In this document: piece after piece, positions 42,456 through 50,417 of the stretch | Layout of the letters: each line of letters opens with the position of its first letter | Numbering within the stretch: the stretch's first letter is position 1 | Source: Poriferisodalis sp965204125 | GTDB taxonomy: Bacteria; Actinomycetota; Acidimicrobiia; Acidimicrobiales; Poriferisodalaceae | Direction: 5' to 3' | NCBI RefSeq assembly: GCF_965204125.1 | Contig: NZ_OZ241968.1 | Location: 744,001 to 808,000, forward strand | DNA length: 64,000 nt | Translations under genes and position numbers: made by a program | The notes under the pieces: model-generated | Databases searched by the model: none | What the model saw: only the letters and a program-made list of their open reading frames with translations | What the model was told of the DNA's origin: nothing

Positions 42456-43385
42456 TCAGCCGGTGATGGCGTCGAGCGTTTCGGTGCTGGGAGCGAAGTA
42501 GAACGAGCCAGAGGCCGGGTTCGAGAAGTCGGTGATGGCGTCGCGCACGCCATTGGCATCGTCAAGCCCGTACATCCGGCGCAGGCGGCGCCGCAGCGGT
42601 GCCTGGTCCTTGCAGAACGCCATGAAGTACAGCCCCACGGTGCCGTCGTGGAATGCGTACGGCGTGGAGCGGCGTGCGATCTCGTTGATCTTGTCGCTGC
42701 CCTCGTTGCCGTGATTGCCATCCGCGCGCAGCTCCACATGGCTCAGGTGGCTGTAGGGCTCCTGGCTGTCGGTCTTGTCGGTCTCGGGGAACTTCTTGCG
42801 CCCGAAGTTCTTCTCCTGCTGCTCATCGGAGAGCGCGTTCCAGCCGTCGAGGTCGTGCACCCAGCGCTGGGCGATGATGTGGCTGCCGCCTGCGCCCGCG
42901 TCGCCGTCGGGCACGATGGCCACGGCCGGCTGGTCCTCGTCGGCGGGGTTGCCGGTGCCGTCCTTGAAGCCGGTCATGTCGAGCGAGTCGCCGTAGATGA
43001 ACGTGGGCGTCTCACGAGCGACGGCCATGTGGCCCGCCAGGGCGGTACGGGCGTCGTACTGCGCCTTCCACACCTTGTCCTTGTCGTCGTGGTTCAGCCA
43101 CAGCAACAGCTCTTCCTGTGTGCCCTTGGCTTCGCGCCCGGAGCCGTCCTCGGACTGGACGGTCACGTAGGCCTGGAAGTCGTCGGGCACGTCATCGGTC
43201 AGCTCCGGCAGCAGGCCCGGTCCGAAGCCGAGCGTCAGGTTGATGCCCTGCGCGTCGCACGCAGCCCGCAGGTCGGCAAGGACGGACGTGACCACACCGA
43301 GATCCGCGCCCTCGACGCGGCTCAGGTGGACGTACCACTGGTTGGTGCCCATCTCGTTGAAGATGGCCTTCTGCGGCGTTGGCAT
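42456..43385 (-). CDS. DyP-type heme peroxidase
   Basis: A 309-residue dye-decolorising peroxidase of the YfeX-like short class. It starts at M-P-T-P-Q-K-A-I-F-N-E (43385) after AAGGAGCACAG; the open frame extends far upstream but is not protein-like. The distal aspartate motif is G-F-K-D-G-T-G-N-P (~140-148), and the proximal heme histidine is probably in Y-S-H-L-S-H-V-E-L (~218-226). No signal peptide, so cytoplasmic or encapsulated. It is divergent from the AhpD-like selenoprotein gene, which suggests a shared peroxide-defence role. Confidence 0.9.
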   Translation of the reverse strand: MPTPQKAIFNEMGTNQWYVHLSRVEGADLGVVTSVLADLRAACDAQGINLTLGFGPGLLPELTDDVPDDFQAYVTVQSEDGSGREAKGTQEELLLWLNHDDKDKVWKAQYDARTALAGHMAVARETPTFIYGDSLDMTGFKDGTGNPADEDQPAVAIVPDGDAGAGGSHIIAQRWVHDLDGWNALSDEQQEKNFGRKKFPETDKTDSQEPYSHLSHVELRADGNHGNEGSDKINEIARRSTPYAFHDGTVGLYFMAFCKDQAPLRRRLRRMYGLDDANGVRDAITDFSNPASGSFYFAPSTETLDAITG

Positions 43386-43598
43386 CTGTGCTCCTTGAGG
43401 GGTTCGATGGTGCAAGCGAGAGCGACCCCGCCGCGCAGCCCGAGCGGCGACACGGCGAGATTGCGGGGCTGATCGTAGGCCAACCGGAACGGCGCGCGCA
43501 CCGCCGGTTCCCGCTCTTCGAACGGGCCGCTGACTGGCTGTTCCGCGTATGCCAGCATGTGGCCACCGACACTGTCCCCGACCAGCGGAGATCCGGCT

Positions 43599-44714
43599 AT
43601 GAGCATCGCAGCGCCACAGCGCACGTATGACACTGAGTTGCCTATTCGGGATGATCTGGGAGCTGCGCATGGCGAGATCGCGGCCCGCTGGTCGAGGCCC
43701 GGCACCTGGTGGACCGGCGAGCAGCGTGCCGAGATCGTGCGGCAGGTGCGCGCCGCCCGGGACCATCGCGCCGACGATGGCAGCGTGCTGCCGCCGTGGG
43801 TGCAGCCCAGCAGCATCGAGGGCCTCGTCGATGCTGACGGCCCGCTGCGGGCCGCTGCAGTCGATGCGGTCTGGCGCATCACCAACCACCCGGGAACGCT
43901 GACTGAAGACTGGTACCAGTCGATCATCGATCGTGGCGTTGACCCGCTGGCCTACGTGGAGCTGGTGGGGTTGGTGGCGCAGTCCAATTGCGTTGATCGC
44001 TTCGCCGACGCGCTGGAGCTGCCGCGCATCGAACTGGACGAGCCCGCCGACGGTCCGCCGAGGCGGGAGGGCGCTCCCGCGGCCGTGAAGTACCACTGGG
44101 TGCCCACTGCCGACATCAAGATGCCCAACGTCATCAAGGCGCTCAGCGCCGTCCCGGCAGAGAACGAGGCACTGTTCATCCTCTCCGACGCCCAGTACGT
44201 GCCCATGGAGCGTGTGCGCGGCGATGTGGTGTCCGACCGCAACTCGCTCACCCGGCCCCAGATCGAGGTGCTTGCGGCGCGGACATCGAAGCTCAACGAG
44301 TGCTTCTACTGAACGTCCGCACATGCGTTGCTGCTCGGTCTGAGCGGCCAGAACAAGGACATGGACGTCAGCTACGAAGCCGTCAACGGTTCCGACGCAG
44401 GTGACGGCGGCGTTCCTCACGGCGCGCTGCTGGCGCGCTTGGCCGAGGCGATGTGGGAAGGCGACCGCGAGGCCACGGCCGCTGCGCGAGCCGCTGTGGT
44501 CGACGCCGCCGGCGCCGATGTGATGGTCGACGCGGTGGCGGTCAGCGCCAATTTCCACATGATGACCCGGGTTGCCGACGGCACCGGCACCCCGCTGGAT
44601 CCAGGCACTTATGACATGTCGGCGCCGGTGCGCGAGGCCTGCGAACTCAACGGCTTCGTGTCGCGCCGTGATCCCCAGGGCGACCGCCAGACCGCCCAAG
44701 GAGCGTCGAACTGA
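43599..44714 (+). CDS. AhpD-like (CMD-domain) selenoprotein with in-frame UGA
   Basis: A 371-residue frame from ATG 43599 to 44714 containing one in-frame TGA at 44310-44312, which I read as selenocysteine. The UGA falls at the redox site: E234-C235-F-Y-U238-T-S-A-H242, i.e. CxxU-xxx-H, matching the AhpD/CMD CxxC-xxx-H motif and the nearby glutamate. Downstream codons (L-L-L-G-L-S-G-Q-N-K-D-M) continue as normal protein for 133 residues, with no ribosome site or start suggesting a separate gene. A SECIS-like hairpin follows. A standard gene finder would split it into 43599-44312 and a downstream remnant from ~44328. It should reduce peroxides via a lipoyl or thioredoxin-type donor. Alternative: a pseudogene or sequencing error. 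Confidence 0.85.
44313..44368 (+). promoter_or_regulatory. bacterial SECIS-like element
   Basis: Directly after the UGA, ACGTCC (44313-44318) pairs with GGACGT (44363-44368). Inside, a stem CTGCTC / GAGCGG (44331-44336, 44342-44347; six pairs, one G-U) closes a GGTCT loop whose first G is the 25th base after the UGA. A conserved G at the loop start and a 16-37 base distance are the known bacterial SECIS rules. Confidence 0.75.
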
Positions 44715-44762
44715 CAATCCGGCGCCGCCGGAGCGCAGAGCCTGGGCGAGCCGGTCTCGATC

Positions 44763-46562
44763 TCAGGATCTGAAGCGCTTGGTGGGCAGGTGCGGGCCGA
44801 TGTAGCCCACATGCACCTTGCCGGTGTTGCGGCCGGTGTCGTCGTGAAAATAGAGCCGCGGCGCCAGCCCGCCGTTGGAGAGCTTGAGATGCGCCTCCAT
44901 GACGATGTGGCCCGCGTCGCTGACTCGCGCCGACACCGGCATTTCCCGCAGGCGCCGCAGTTCGGATCTCCTCATCACCTCTTCGGACTCGCGCATCGCC
45001 AGCTTCTTCGAATTCGCGAACCACTTGCGCGGGTGCTTGCTCGACTTGCACCAGTCCCGGAAGTCGCCGAACTCGGCGCCTGAGTGGGCGTAGGCCTCCA
45101 GCGCGAGCAACCCGTCGAACACGCTGCGGGCCCATGACCGCGCCTCGATCGAGTTGTCGAGCTCCGCGACGTGCTGGTCGACCTCGGGCGGGATCTCGAC
45201 CCGCACGAGGTTGGCTCGCGCCAGCTGGAGCGCATGGCTCACCGAGGTCACCGGCGGGTACTTCCTGCCCGCGGCATCGGTCACCATCGGGGTGCCGGCC
45301 TCGCCGACCCGGACCAGCATCTCCACCATCTGGTCCTCCTTGTCGATGAGCTTCTCCTGGAGTTCCTCGGTGCGGAGCTGCGCCAGCTCAAGCTCGTCCT
45401 GCATGTCGAGCACCTGCTGCGACATCTCGTCACGCTGATCCCGGGCTGCCTGTCGCTGCTCGCGCGTCTCGAACAACGCTTCCCACAGATCGTCGCGCTC
45501 AGATTCGAGCGCCTCGATGCGCTCGTGCAAGCCGGAGCCCGAGGCAAGCTCGGGTGCCCTGCGCTGGCTGCCGAGTTCGGCTTGGGATTGGCTGAAGAGC
45601 GTCGGCGGCTCGCGTTCGACCATGGCCAGGCTCAAGAGCTGGCTCGCCCAGCGGCCGGCTTGATGCGGGTCCGAACGCACCACTTCCTTGGCGAGCGTGC
45701 GGTGACGGTGCGGCTCGTGCTCACCGGGCAGGTAGAGCCGGGCCTCGCCGGGCTCGAGGTCCATCTCGCCGCCGATCAGGCGCTGGAACGGTGTCAGCGT
45801 CTCCAGCGGCATGACAAAGACGCGAGCCAAGCCGGCGACCTGCGACGCCGCGCTCTGCGCTCGCCGGGTCATGTCGCCCAGTGCCGTGCTCGGGTTGATG
45901 GGATCCCACGCCAGCACGAGGTACGGCACCGGTCGATCGGGCGACAGGACGGCATTGCGGATGGCCTTAGCGTGCTCAACATCGCGGACAGGAACCGGCG
46001 AGGTGGTGAGCGGTTCACGGCCGAGGTGAGGCCGCCCGCCCCGGCCGTGGGCAGTGTCGAGCAGGTCGGACACCAGCGACTCCGCTCCCGTCGAGCGGAG
46101 CTGGGCCCAGCGCGACTGCCCGGAGTCGGTACCGGGCGCAGCGGGGACCCCCGGGTCGGCCGCACCCAGGCTCCCCGGCGTAGCAGCGATATGAGGCGCC
46201 TCGACGTCCACCCAGACCCAGGCTTCGCCATTGCCGCTGAGCACCCGGATCCTGACCACCGACCTGCCCAGTGCGGCGTGCTGTGTGAGCTCCAATGTCG
46301 TCGTCGTGACACCGCCGTTCGTCCTGGTCGCCCGCGTCAGGTCGACGCGGCTGCCGTTTTCCCGCGCGATATGGCCGTCGTCGCCGCCGTCGCCCTCGAC
46401 GTCGGCCACGTCGAGATGCGGATGCTGCGTCTGAGCCCACGCTCGAAAGCTGCGGGCCACGTGCTTGTGCAGCCCGGCGCCCTCGTCCTCCCACATGACG
46501 CGGTAGATGACCTCGAGGGCAGCGAGATCATCGTCGGTCAGGTCGTGATCGTCCTCAAGCAC
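44763..46562 (-). CDS. 599-residue coiled-coil protein of unknown function
   Basis: I do not recognise this protein. GTG start at 46562 with GGGGAA before it. N-terminal ~170 residues look globular (A-A-L-E-V-I-Y-R-V-M-W-E-D-E-G ... W-V-W-V-D-V-E-A-P-H); a mid domain (~170-330) contains S-P-V-P-V-R-D-V-E-H-A-K-A-I-R-N; residues ~345-430 are a strong coiled coil (repeated E/R/Q/L heptads: R-I-E-A-L-E-S-E-R-D-D-L-W-E-A-L); and a C-terminal domain (~440-599) ends in V-G-Y-I-G-P-H-L-P-T-K-R-F. No membrane segment. It converges on the selenoprotein gene. A role in DNA-linked or defence processes would be only a guess. Confidence 0.75.
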   Translation of the reverse strand: MLEDDHDLTDDDLAALEVIYRVMWEDEGAGLHKHVARSFRAWAQTQHPHLDVADVEGDGGDDGHIARENGSRVDLTRATRTNGGVTTTTLELTQHAALGRSVVRIRVLSGNGEAWVWVDVEAPHIAATPGSLGAADPGVPAAPGTDSGQSRWAQLRSTGAESLVSDLLDTAHGRGGRPHLGREPLTTSPVPVRDVEHAKAIRNAVLSPDRPVPYLVLAWDPINPSTALGDMTRRAQSAASQVAGLARVFVMPLETLTPFQRLIGGEMDLEPGEARLYLPGEHEPHRHRTLAKEVVRSDPHQAGRWASQLLSLAMVEREPPTLFSQSQAELGSQRRAPELASGSGLHERIEALESERDDLWEALFETREQRQAARDQRDEMSQQVLDMQDELELAQLRTEELQEKLIDKEDQMVEMLVRVGEAGTPMVTDAAGRKYPPVTSVSHALQLARANLVRVEIPPEVDQHVAELDNSIEARSWARSVFDGLLALEAYAHSGAEFGDFRDWCKSSKHPRKWFANSKKLAMRESEEVMRRSELRRLREMPVSARVSDAGHIVMEAHLKLSNGGLAPRLYFHDDTGRNTGKVHVGYIGPHLPTKRFRS

Positions 46563-46665
46563 GGTTCCCCCACGTCGTCAATCCAAGCGAGGCGGCGCAT
46601 CGCAACGCCATTCGCTGGAGCCGGTGGGACCGGAACGCCGCTGTGGGCGTTTCCGGCCGCCATGG

Positions 46666-47202
46666 CTAGCTCTGTTCGTAGATCGGCGTGAGGAGGGCGC
46701 GGCCCAGCGTGGTGCCGAACATGTTGAAGCCGCAGATTGCCGGCGAGACGTTCTCGTCGATCGGCAGCGAGGCAGCGCTCAGCGCGTGCACGGCGAACAT
46801 GTAGCGGTGCGGGCCGTGGCCGGCCGGCGGCGCAGAGCCCAGGTAGCCGGACAGTCCGGCGTCGTTGCGAAGCTGCTTGGCGCCGTCGGGCAGCCCGTTG
46901 CCCTCGGCATCGCCGACCCCTGATGCGAGCTCGGTGCACGACGCGGGAATGTCGAACACGACCCAATGCCAAAAGCCGCTGCCGGTGGGCGCGTCAGGGT
47001 CGAAGCACGTGACTGCGTAGCTCTGCGTGCCCTCGGGCGCGCCCGACCACTCCAGGTGAGGCGATCGGTCTTCGCCTCCGGCGCCGAAGATGCCCGAGAC
47101 CTGCGGCATCGGGAGCATCTGCCCGTCGGCGACATCGTCGCTTCGCACCTCGAACGACGCAACTGCAGGAAGGAAGTCATAGGGGCTGGGAGGTTGTGGC
47201 AT
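46666..47202 (-). CDS. YbhB/YbcL (PEBP) family protein
   Basis: A 178-residue phosphatidylethanolamine-binding-protein homologue. The core motif D-P-D-A-P-T-G-S-G-F-W-H-W-V-V-F-D-I-P (~70-88) and the later G-P-H-R-Y-M-F-A-V-H-A-L (~128-139) form the anion-binding pocket. Start at 47202 (M-P-Q-P-P-S-P-Y-D-F) is preferred over an upstream frame extension. Cytoplasmic; ligand unknown. It is divergent from the possible small RNA and GH13 genes. Confidence 0.87.
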   Translation of the reverse strand: MPQPPSPYDFLPAVASFEVRSDDVADGQMLPMPQVSGIFGAGGEDRSPHLEWSGAPEGTQSYAVTCFDPDAPTGSGFWHWVVFDIPASCTELASGVGDAEGNGLPDGAKQLRNDAGLSGYLGSAPPAGHGPHRYMFAVHALSAASLPIDENVSPAICGFNMFGTTLGRALLTPIYEQS

Positions 47203-47223
47203 GACGGGCGCCTTTCTGTTCGC

Positions 47224-47264
47224 TGACCGGTCAGTTGACACTATTCGTTGCACTGCGCTAGACA
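47224..47264 (+). promoter_or_regulatory. sigma-70-type promoter with adjacent palindrome
   Basis: TTGACA (47235-47240) and TAGACA (47259-47264) are 18 bp apart, a near-consensus vegetative promoter, rare in such GC-rich DNA. The perfect palindrome TGACCGGTCA (47224-47233) abuts the -35 box and may be an operator. No coding start follows closely, which suggests an RNA product or a long leader. Confidence 0.65.
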
Positions 47265-47270
47265 AGCCGT

Positions 47271-47363
47271 GTGTTCACCGCTCGGGGTGTGAACTCCGAG
47301 CCGCACATCACACAACCCAAACTGACAGACCAAGGACCGGCCCGCTTCGGCGGGTCGGTCTTT
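47271..47363 (+). ncRNA. possible small RNA (~90 nt)
   Basis: Bounded by the promoter ending at 47264 and a hairpin followed by TCTTT at 47337-47363. No plausible reading frame is present. Internal pairing is available: GTTCAC (47273-47278) with GTGAAC (47288-47293), and alternative CTCGG/CCGAG pairs. The family is not recognised. It could also be a regulated leader of the GH13 gene, but the terminators argue for a separate RNA. Confidence 0.45.
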
Positions 47364-47406
47364 GGGTTCACAGCCCGGCCCGCTTCGGCGGGTCGGTCTT
47401 TGGGTT
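47337..47406 (+). terminator. tandem duplicated terminators
   Basis: An exact 32-base unit occurs twice (47337-47368 and 47375-47406). Each copy contains a GC hairpin, CCGGCCCGC-TTCG-GCGGGTCGG, followed by TCTTTGGG. The UUCG-type tetraloop and T-rich tail fit rho-independent termination of the short upstream transcript. Confidence 0.7.
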
Positions 47407-47433
47407 GTAGGACGGGCTCGCTGCGGGTGATGC

Positions 47434-47447
47434 CGCAAACGGTTACA
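47434..47447 (+). promoter_or_regulatory. LacI-type operator upstream of GH13 gene
   Basis: CGCAAACGGTTACA resembles the perfect palindrome at 50358 (TGCAAGCGCTTGCA) and the site at 58959. It has the LacI-family central CG with AA/TT flanks. It sits 44 bp before the glycosidase start. Confidence 0.55.
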
Positions 47448-47490
47448 GACACGCGGCAGACTGACGGTCGATCGACGACCGGAGGTGGCC

Positions 47491-49191
47491 GTGACGCGCA
47501 GCAGCCCCGCATCAGCCACAGACAACCTCCGGCGCTGGTGGGCCGATGCCGTCGGCTACCAGGTGTACGTGCGCTCCTTCGCCGATTCCGACAATGACGG
47601 GGTGGGCGATCTCGGCGGTGTGCTCGCCAAGCTCGACTACCTGGCACGCCTCGGCGTGGATTTCGTCTGGATCACGCCCTTCTATCCCACGCCCGGTGAC
47701 GACTGGGGATACGACGTGGCCGACTACTGCGACGTCGACCCGCTCTTCGGCGACTTGGCCACGCTCGACCGGCTGGTGGCCGCAGCGCGCGAGCGCGACA
47801 TCCGCATCGTTACCGACTTGGTGCCGAATCACACGAGCAGCAGCCACCGCTGGTTCCAGGCGGCTCTGGGCAACTCCGGCGCAGCCGACCGCGAGCGCTT
47901 TCGCGACTACTACATCTGGCGCGACCCGGCGCCCGACGGCGGCCCGCCGAACAACTGGGTCGGCTATTTCGGCGGCCCGGCGTGGACGCTGGAGCCGGAG
48001 TCCGGCCAGTACTACCTCCACCTGTTTCTGCCGTCGCAGCCCGATCTGAACTGGCGGAACCCGGCCGTCGCCGGTGAGTGGGACGACATCCTGCGGTTCT
48101 GGCTGGACCGGGACGTGGCCGGCTTCCGGGTCGACGTGGCCGGCGGTCTGGTCAAGGACGCCGGGCTGCGCTCGAATCCGCAGCTCCTGCCGATCCCGCC
48201 CCGGGCGTCGCGCTGGGAGCAGTGGGACTGCTTCGAGCATCTCTATGACGTCTTCCAGCCCGAGAGCCAGGACGTGTTCCGTCGCTGGCGGAAGATCTGC
48301 GACGAATACGGAGCGTTCCTGCACGGCGAGACGTACCACCTCGACCCGCGGGGCATGGACGATCTGTTGCCGCCCGACGGCATGCACGGCGGCTACTGGT
48401 TCGCGCCGATGCACATCGACTGGGAGCCCGCCGCGATCCGCAGAACGCTCCGCGGCCCGTCGAGCGCGTTGGCCGGCCGGCTGCTGTGGGCGATGAGCAG
48501 CCACGACATGCCCCGGGCGCCCACCCGCTTCGCCCCCGGCAGCGACGCCCGCGCCCACGACGACGGCTGGGGTGCAGCGCGCACCCTGGCCTTCAACGTG
48601 CTCGCTGCCTTCCTGCCCGGCACCCTGGTGCTCTACCAAGGCGAGGAACTCGGTCTGGCCGACGGCGAGGTGGCGGCCGAGGACAAGCTTGATCCCGTCG
48701 GTCCCGACGACGACGTGGGCGCTGGGCGGGACGGCTGCCGCACGCCCATGCCGTGGGGCGACGGCCCGCACAACGGCTTCTCAGCGGCCGAGCCGTGGCT
48801 GCGCTCGGCTGCGCGTCCTGCGGGCGAGACCGCTGCGGCGCAGTCACAGGACGAGCGGTCGTGGCTGGGGGCGTACCGGGCACTGCTGGACGTGCAGCAG
48901 CGAGCGCGGCCAGCACTCTCGAACGGGACTGCCGGCGGCAACGGAGCCGTGGAGTGGACTGACCGCGGCAGCGGAGAGGTCATCTCCTACCGGCGGGGCC
49001 GCCTGGCGGTGGCGGCCAACGTCGGCGACACGGCGTGCGAGGTGCCACTCGAGGACGGTGCCACGCTGCTCTACGACTCAGCGACCGCATGCCGTCACCC
49101 GGGCGCAGACCCGTCAGGCGCTTCGACGCAGGACGCGGCCGACGGAGTTCACCTGTTGCCTCCCGCGAGCGCAGCCGTATGGCAGATCTAG
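47491..49191 (+). CDS. GH13 family alpha-glucosidase-like enzyme
   Basis: A 566-residue alpha-amylase-family hydrolase. The GTG at 47491 is favoured by GGAGG five bases upstream. Conserved GH13 regions: D-L-V-P-N-H-T-S (~112), nucleophile in G-F-R-V-D-V-A (~211), acid/base in F-L-H-G-E-T-Y (~275), and the third aspartate in S-S-H-D-M-P-R (~337, the usual N-H-D altered to S-H-D). The lead Y-Q-V-Y-V-R-S-F-A-D-S-D-N-D-G-V-G-D-L marks the oligo-1,6-glucosidase/alpha-glucosidase branch. No signal peptide, so it acts on imported glycosides. Precise substrate unknown. Confidence 0.88.
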   Translation: MTRSSPASATDNLRRWWADAVGYQVYVRSFADSDNDGVGDLGGVLAKLDYLARLGVDFVWITPFYPTPGDDWGYDVADYCDVDPLFGDLATLDRLVAAARERDIRIVTDLVPNHTSSSHRWFQAALGNSGAADRERFRDYYIWRDPAPDGGPPNNWVGYFGGPAWTLEPESGQYYLHLFLPSQPDLNWRNPAVAGEWDDILRFWLDRDVAGFRVDVAGGLVKDAGLRSNPQLLPIPPRASRWEQWDCFEHLYDVFQPESQDVFRRWRKICDEYGAFLHGETYHLDPRGMDDLLPPDGMHGGYWFAPMHIDWEPAAIRRTLRGPSSALAGRLLWAMSSHDMPRAPTRFAPGSDARAHDDGWGAARTLAFNVLAAFLPGTLVLYQGEELGLADGEVAAEDKLDPVGPDDDVGAGRDGCRTPMPWGDGPHNGFSAAEPWLRSAARPAGETAAAQSQDERSWLGAYRALLDVQQRARPALSNGTAGGNGAVEWTDRGSGEVISYRRGRLAVAANVGDTACEVPLEDGATLLYDSATACRHPGADPSGASTQDAADGVHLLPPASAAVWQI

Positions 49192-50255
49192 GCGAGTCAT
49201 CGCTGGCTGGCAGGCCTGTGGCGCAAACAATCGGCGCCGGCTCCCCGGTCCGCATCGGCGATGTCGCGCGGGCAGCGGAGGTGTCGACCGCAACCGTCAG
49301 CCGCGCGCTGCGCGGACTGCCGCACGTGGCGTCCGCGACACGGCAACGAGTGCTCGCCGTGGCCGCCGAGCTCGACTACCGGCCCAACCTGCCCGCCGCG
49401 CGGCTCGCCGCAGGCACCACCAACACGATTGCGGTGGCAGTGCCCGACCCGGCTGCCTGGTTCAACGCGACGATGGTGGGCGCGCTGGGCCGCGAGATGA
49501 CCGCGGCCGGGTACGACCTGCTGCTGTCAGGCGTCGCCAACCTCGACGAGCGGCAGCGCTTCATCGAGCTGAACGGCGTGAGATCGGGGCGAAGCGATGC
49601 CGTGGTGCTCATCGACGTCGCACTCGACGAGGCGGCTGCGGAAGCCTTCGTCGCCCAGGGCGGGCGCGCCGTCAGCGTCGGCTTTCGCACGCAGGCGTTG
49701 AGCTCGGTGACGGTGGACAATGTGGCCGTCGGCAGCGATGCCACCCAGCTCCTGCTCCGGCACGGGCACCGACGCATCGGCCTGCTCAGCCTCGACAGCG
49801 GCGCCTCGCTGAACTTCAGCATCCCCGCTCATCGAGCCCAGGGCTACGAACAGGCGCACGCCGAGGCGGGGCTCACGCCAGACCCGGCCCTGAGGATGTC
49901 CACCAGCCACAGCTGGGCCGAGGCGCGCCGGGCGGCCCATGCGCTGTTGGATTCGGCCGAGCGTCCGAGCGCGATCTTCGCCATGTGCGACGAGCAGGCG
50001 TTCGGCGTCATGCTCGCAGCCCGCGATCTCGAGCTGCGCATCGGCGAGGACCTGTCGGTGGTAGGCGTCGACGATCACGATCAGAGCCGCCTCGTGGGGC
50101 TGACCACCGTCAGGCAGCACGTCGCCAGGCAGGGAGCTGTCGCCGCCGAACTGCTGCTGCAGATGCTCCAGCCGAGCGTCGAGCCCCCGCAGCACGTGCA
50201 GCTCGACACCGAGCTCATCATCCGGGACTCGGTGGGGACGCCGGGCGCCGATTGA
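49179..50255 (+). CDS. LacI-family transcriptional regulator
   Basis: A 358-residue repressor. Start at M-A-D-L-G-E-S (49179) overlaps the glycosidase end by 13 bases. The LacI helix-turn-helix V-R-I-G-D-V-A-R-A-A-E-V-S-T-A-T-V-S-R-A-L-R-G is at ~24-46, with a hinge helix containing L-P-A-A-R-L-A. The sugar-binding core follows from ~85. It lies between glycosidase and transporter, and matching palindromes stand before both transcription starts and at 58956, so it is the likely regulator of all three. Confidence 0.9.
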   Translation: MADLGESSLAGRPVAQTIGAGSPVRIGDVARAAEVSTATVSRALRGLPHVASATRQRVLAVAAELDYRPNLPAARLAAGTTNTIAVAVPDPAAWFNATMVGALGREMTAAGYDLLLSGVANLDERQRFIELNGVRSGRSDAVVLIDVALDEAAAEAFVAQGGRAVSVGFRTQALSSVTVDNVAVGSDATQLLLRHGHRRIGLLSLDSGASLNFSIPAHRAQGYEQAHAEAGLTPDPALRMSTSHSWAEARRAAHALLDSAERPSAIFAMCDEQAFGVMLAARDLELRIGEDLSVVGVDDHDQSRLVGLTTVRQHVARQGAVAAELLLQMLQPSVEPPQHVQLDTELIIRDSVGTPGAD

Positions 50256-50357
50256 GCACCAGTCTGGGCGGCGATCCGGGCCGGAATCCGGCCCTCTCAG
50301 CGCACACATGACGGAATCGCATGTTCAGCCGTCGCGCTAGGCTTCCGGCACGGTGAC

Positions 50358-50371
50358 TGCAAGCGCTTGCA
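50358..50371. promoter_or_regulatory. LacI-type operator, perfect palindrome
   Basis: TGCAAGCGCTTGCA is an exact 14-bp palindrome with the central CG typical of LacI-family sites. It lies 46 bp before the ABC binding-protein start and ~100 bp after the LacI regulator gene. Confidence 0.75.
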
Positions 50372-50417
50372 ACGTCGACAAACGAATGGGCTTGCGACCC
50401 CTGAGGGAGGAACACAC

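Noticed and set aside
44310..44312. The UGA as a simple nonsense mutation or sequencing error.
   Set aside because: Not fully excluded, but the stop sits at the second redox cysteine position and a SECIS-like hairpin with correct spacing follows, which is unlikely by chance.
44328..44714. A separate short gene starting after the UGA of the AhpD-like gene.
   Set aside because: It is in the same frame as the upstream part, has no ribosome site, and begins mid-domain; recoding of the UGA explains both parts better.
42456..44717. A 753-codon open frame on the minus strand spanning the peroxidase and the region opposite the AhpD-like gene.
   Set aside because: Only the last 309 codons look like protein (DyP peroxidase) and they have their own start and ribosome site; the rest is the antisense shadow of the selenoprotein gene.
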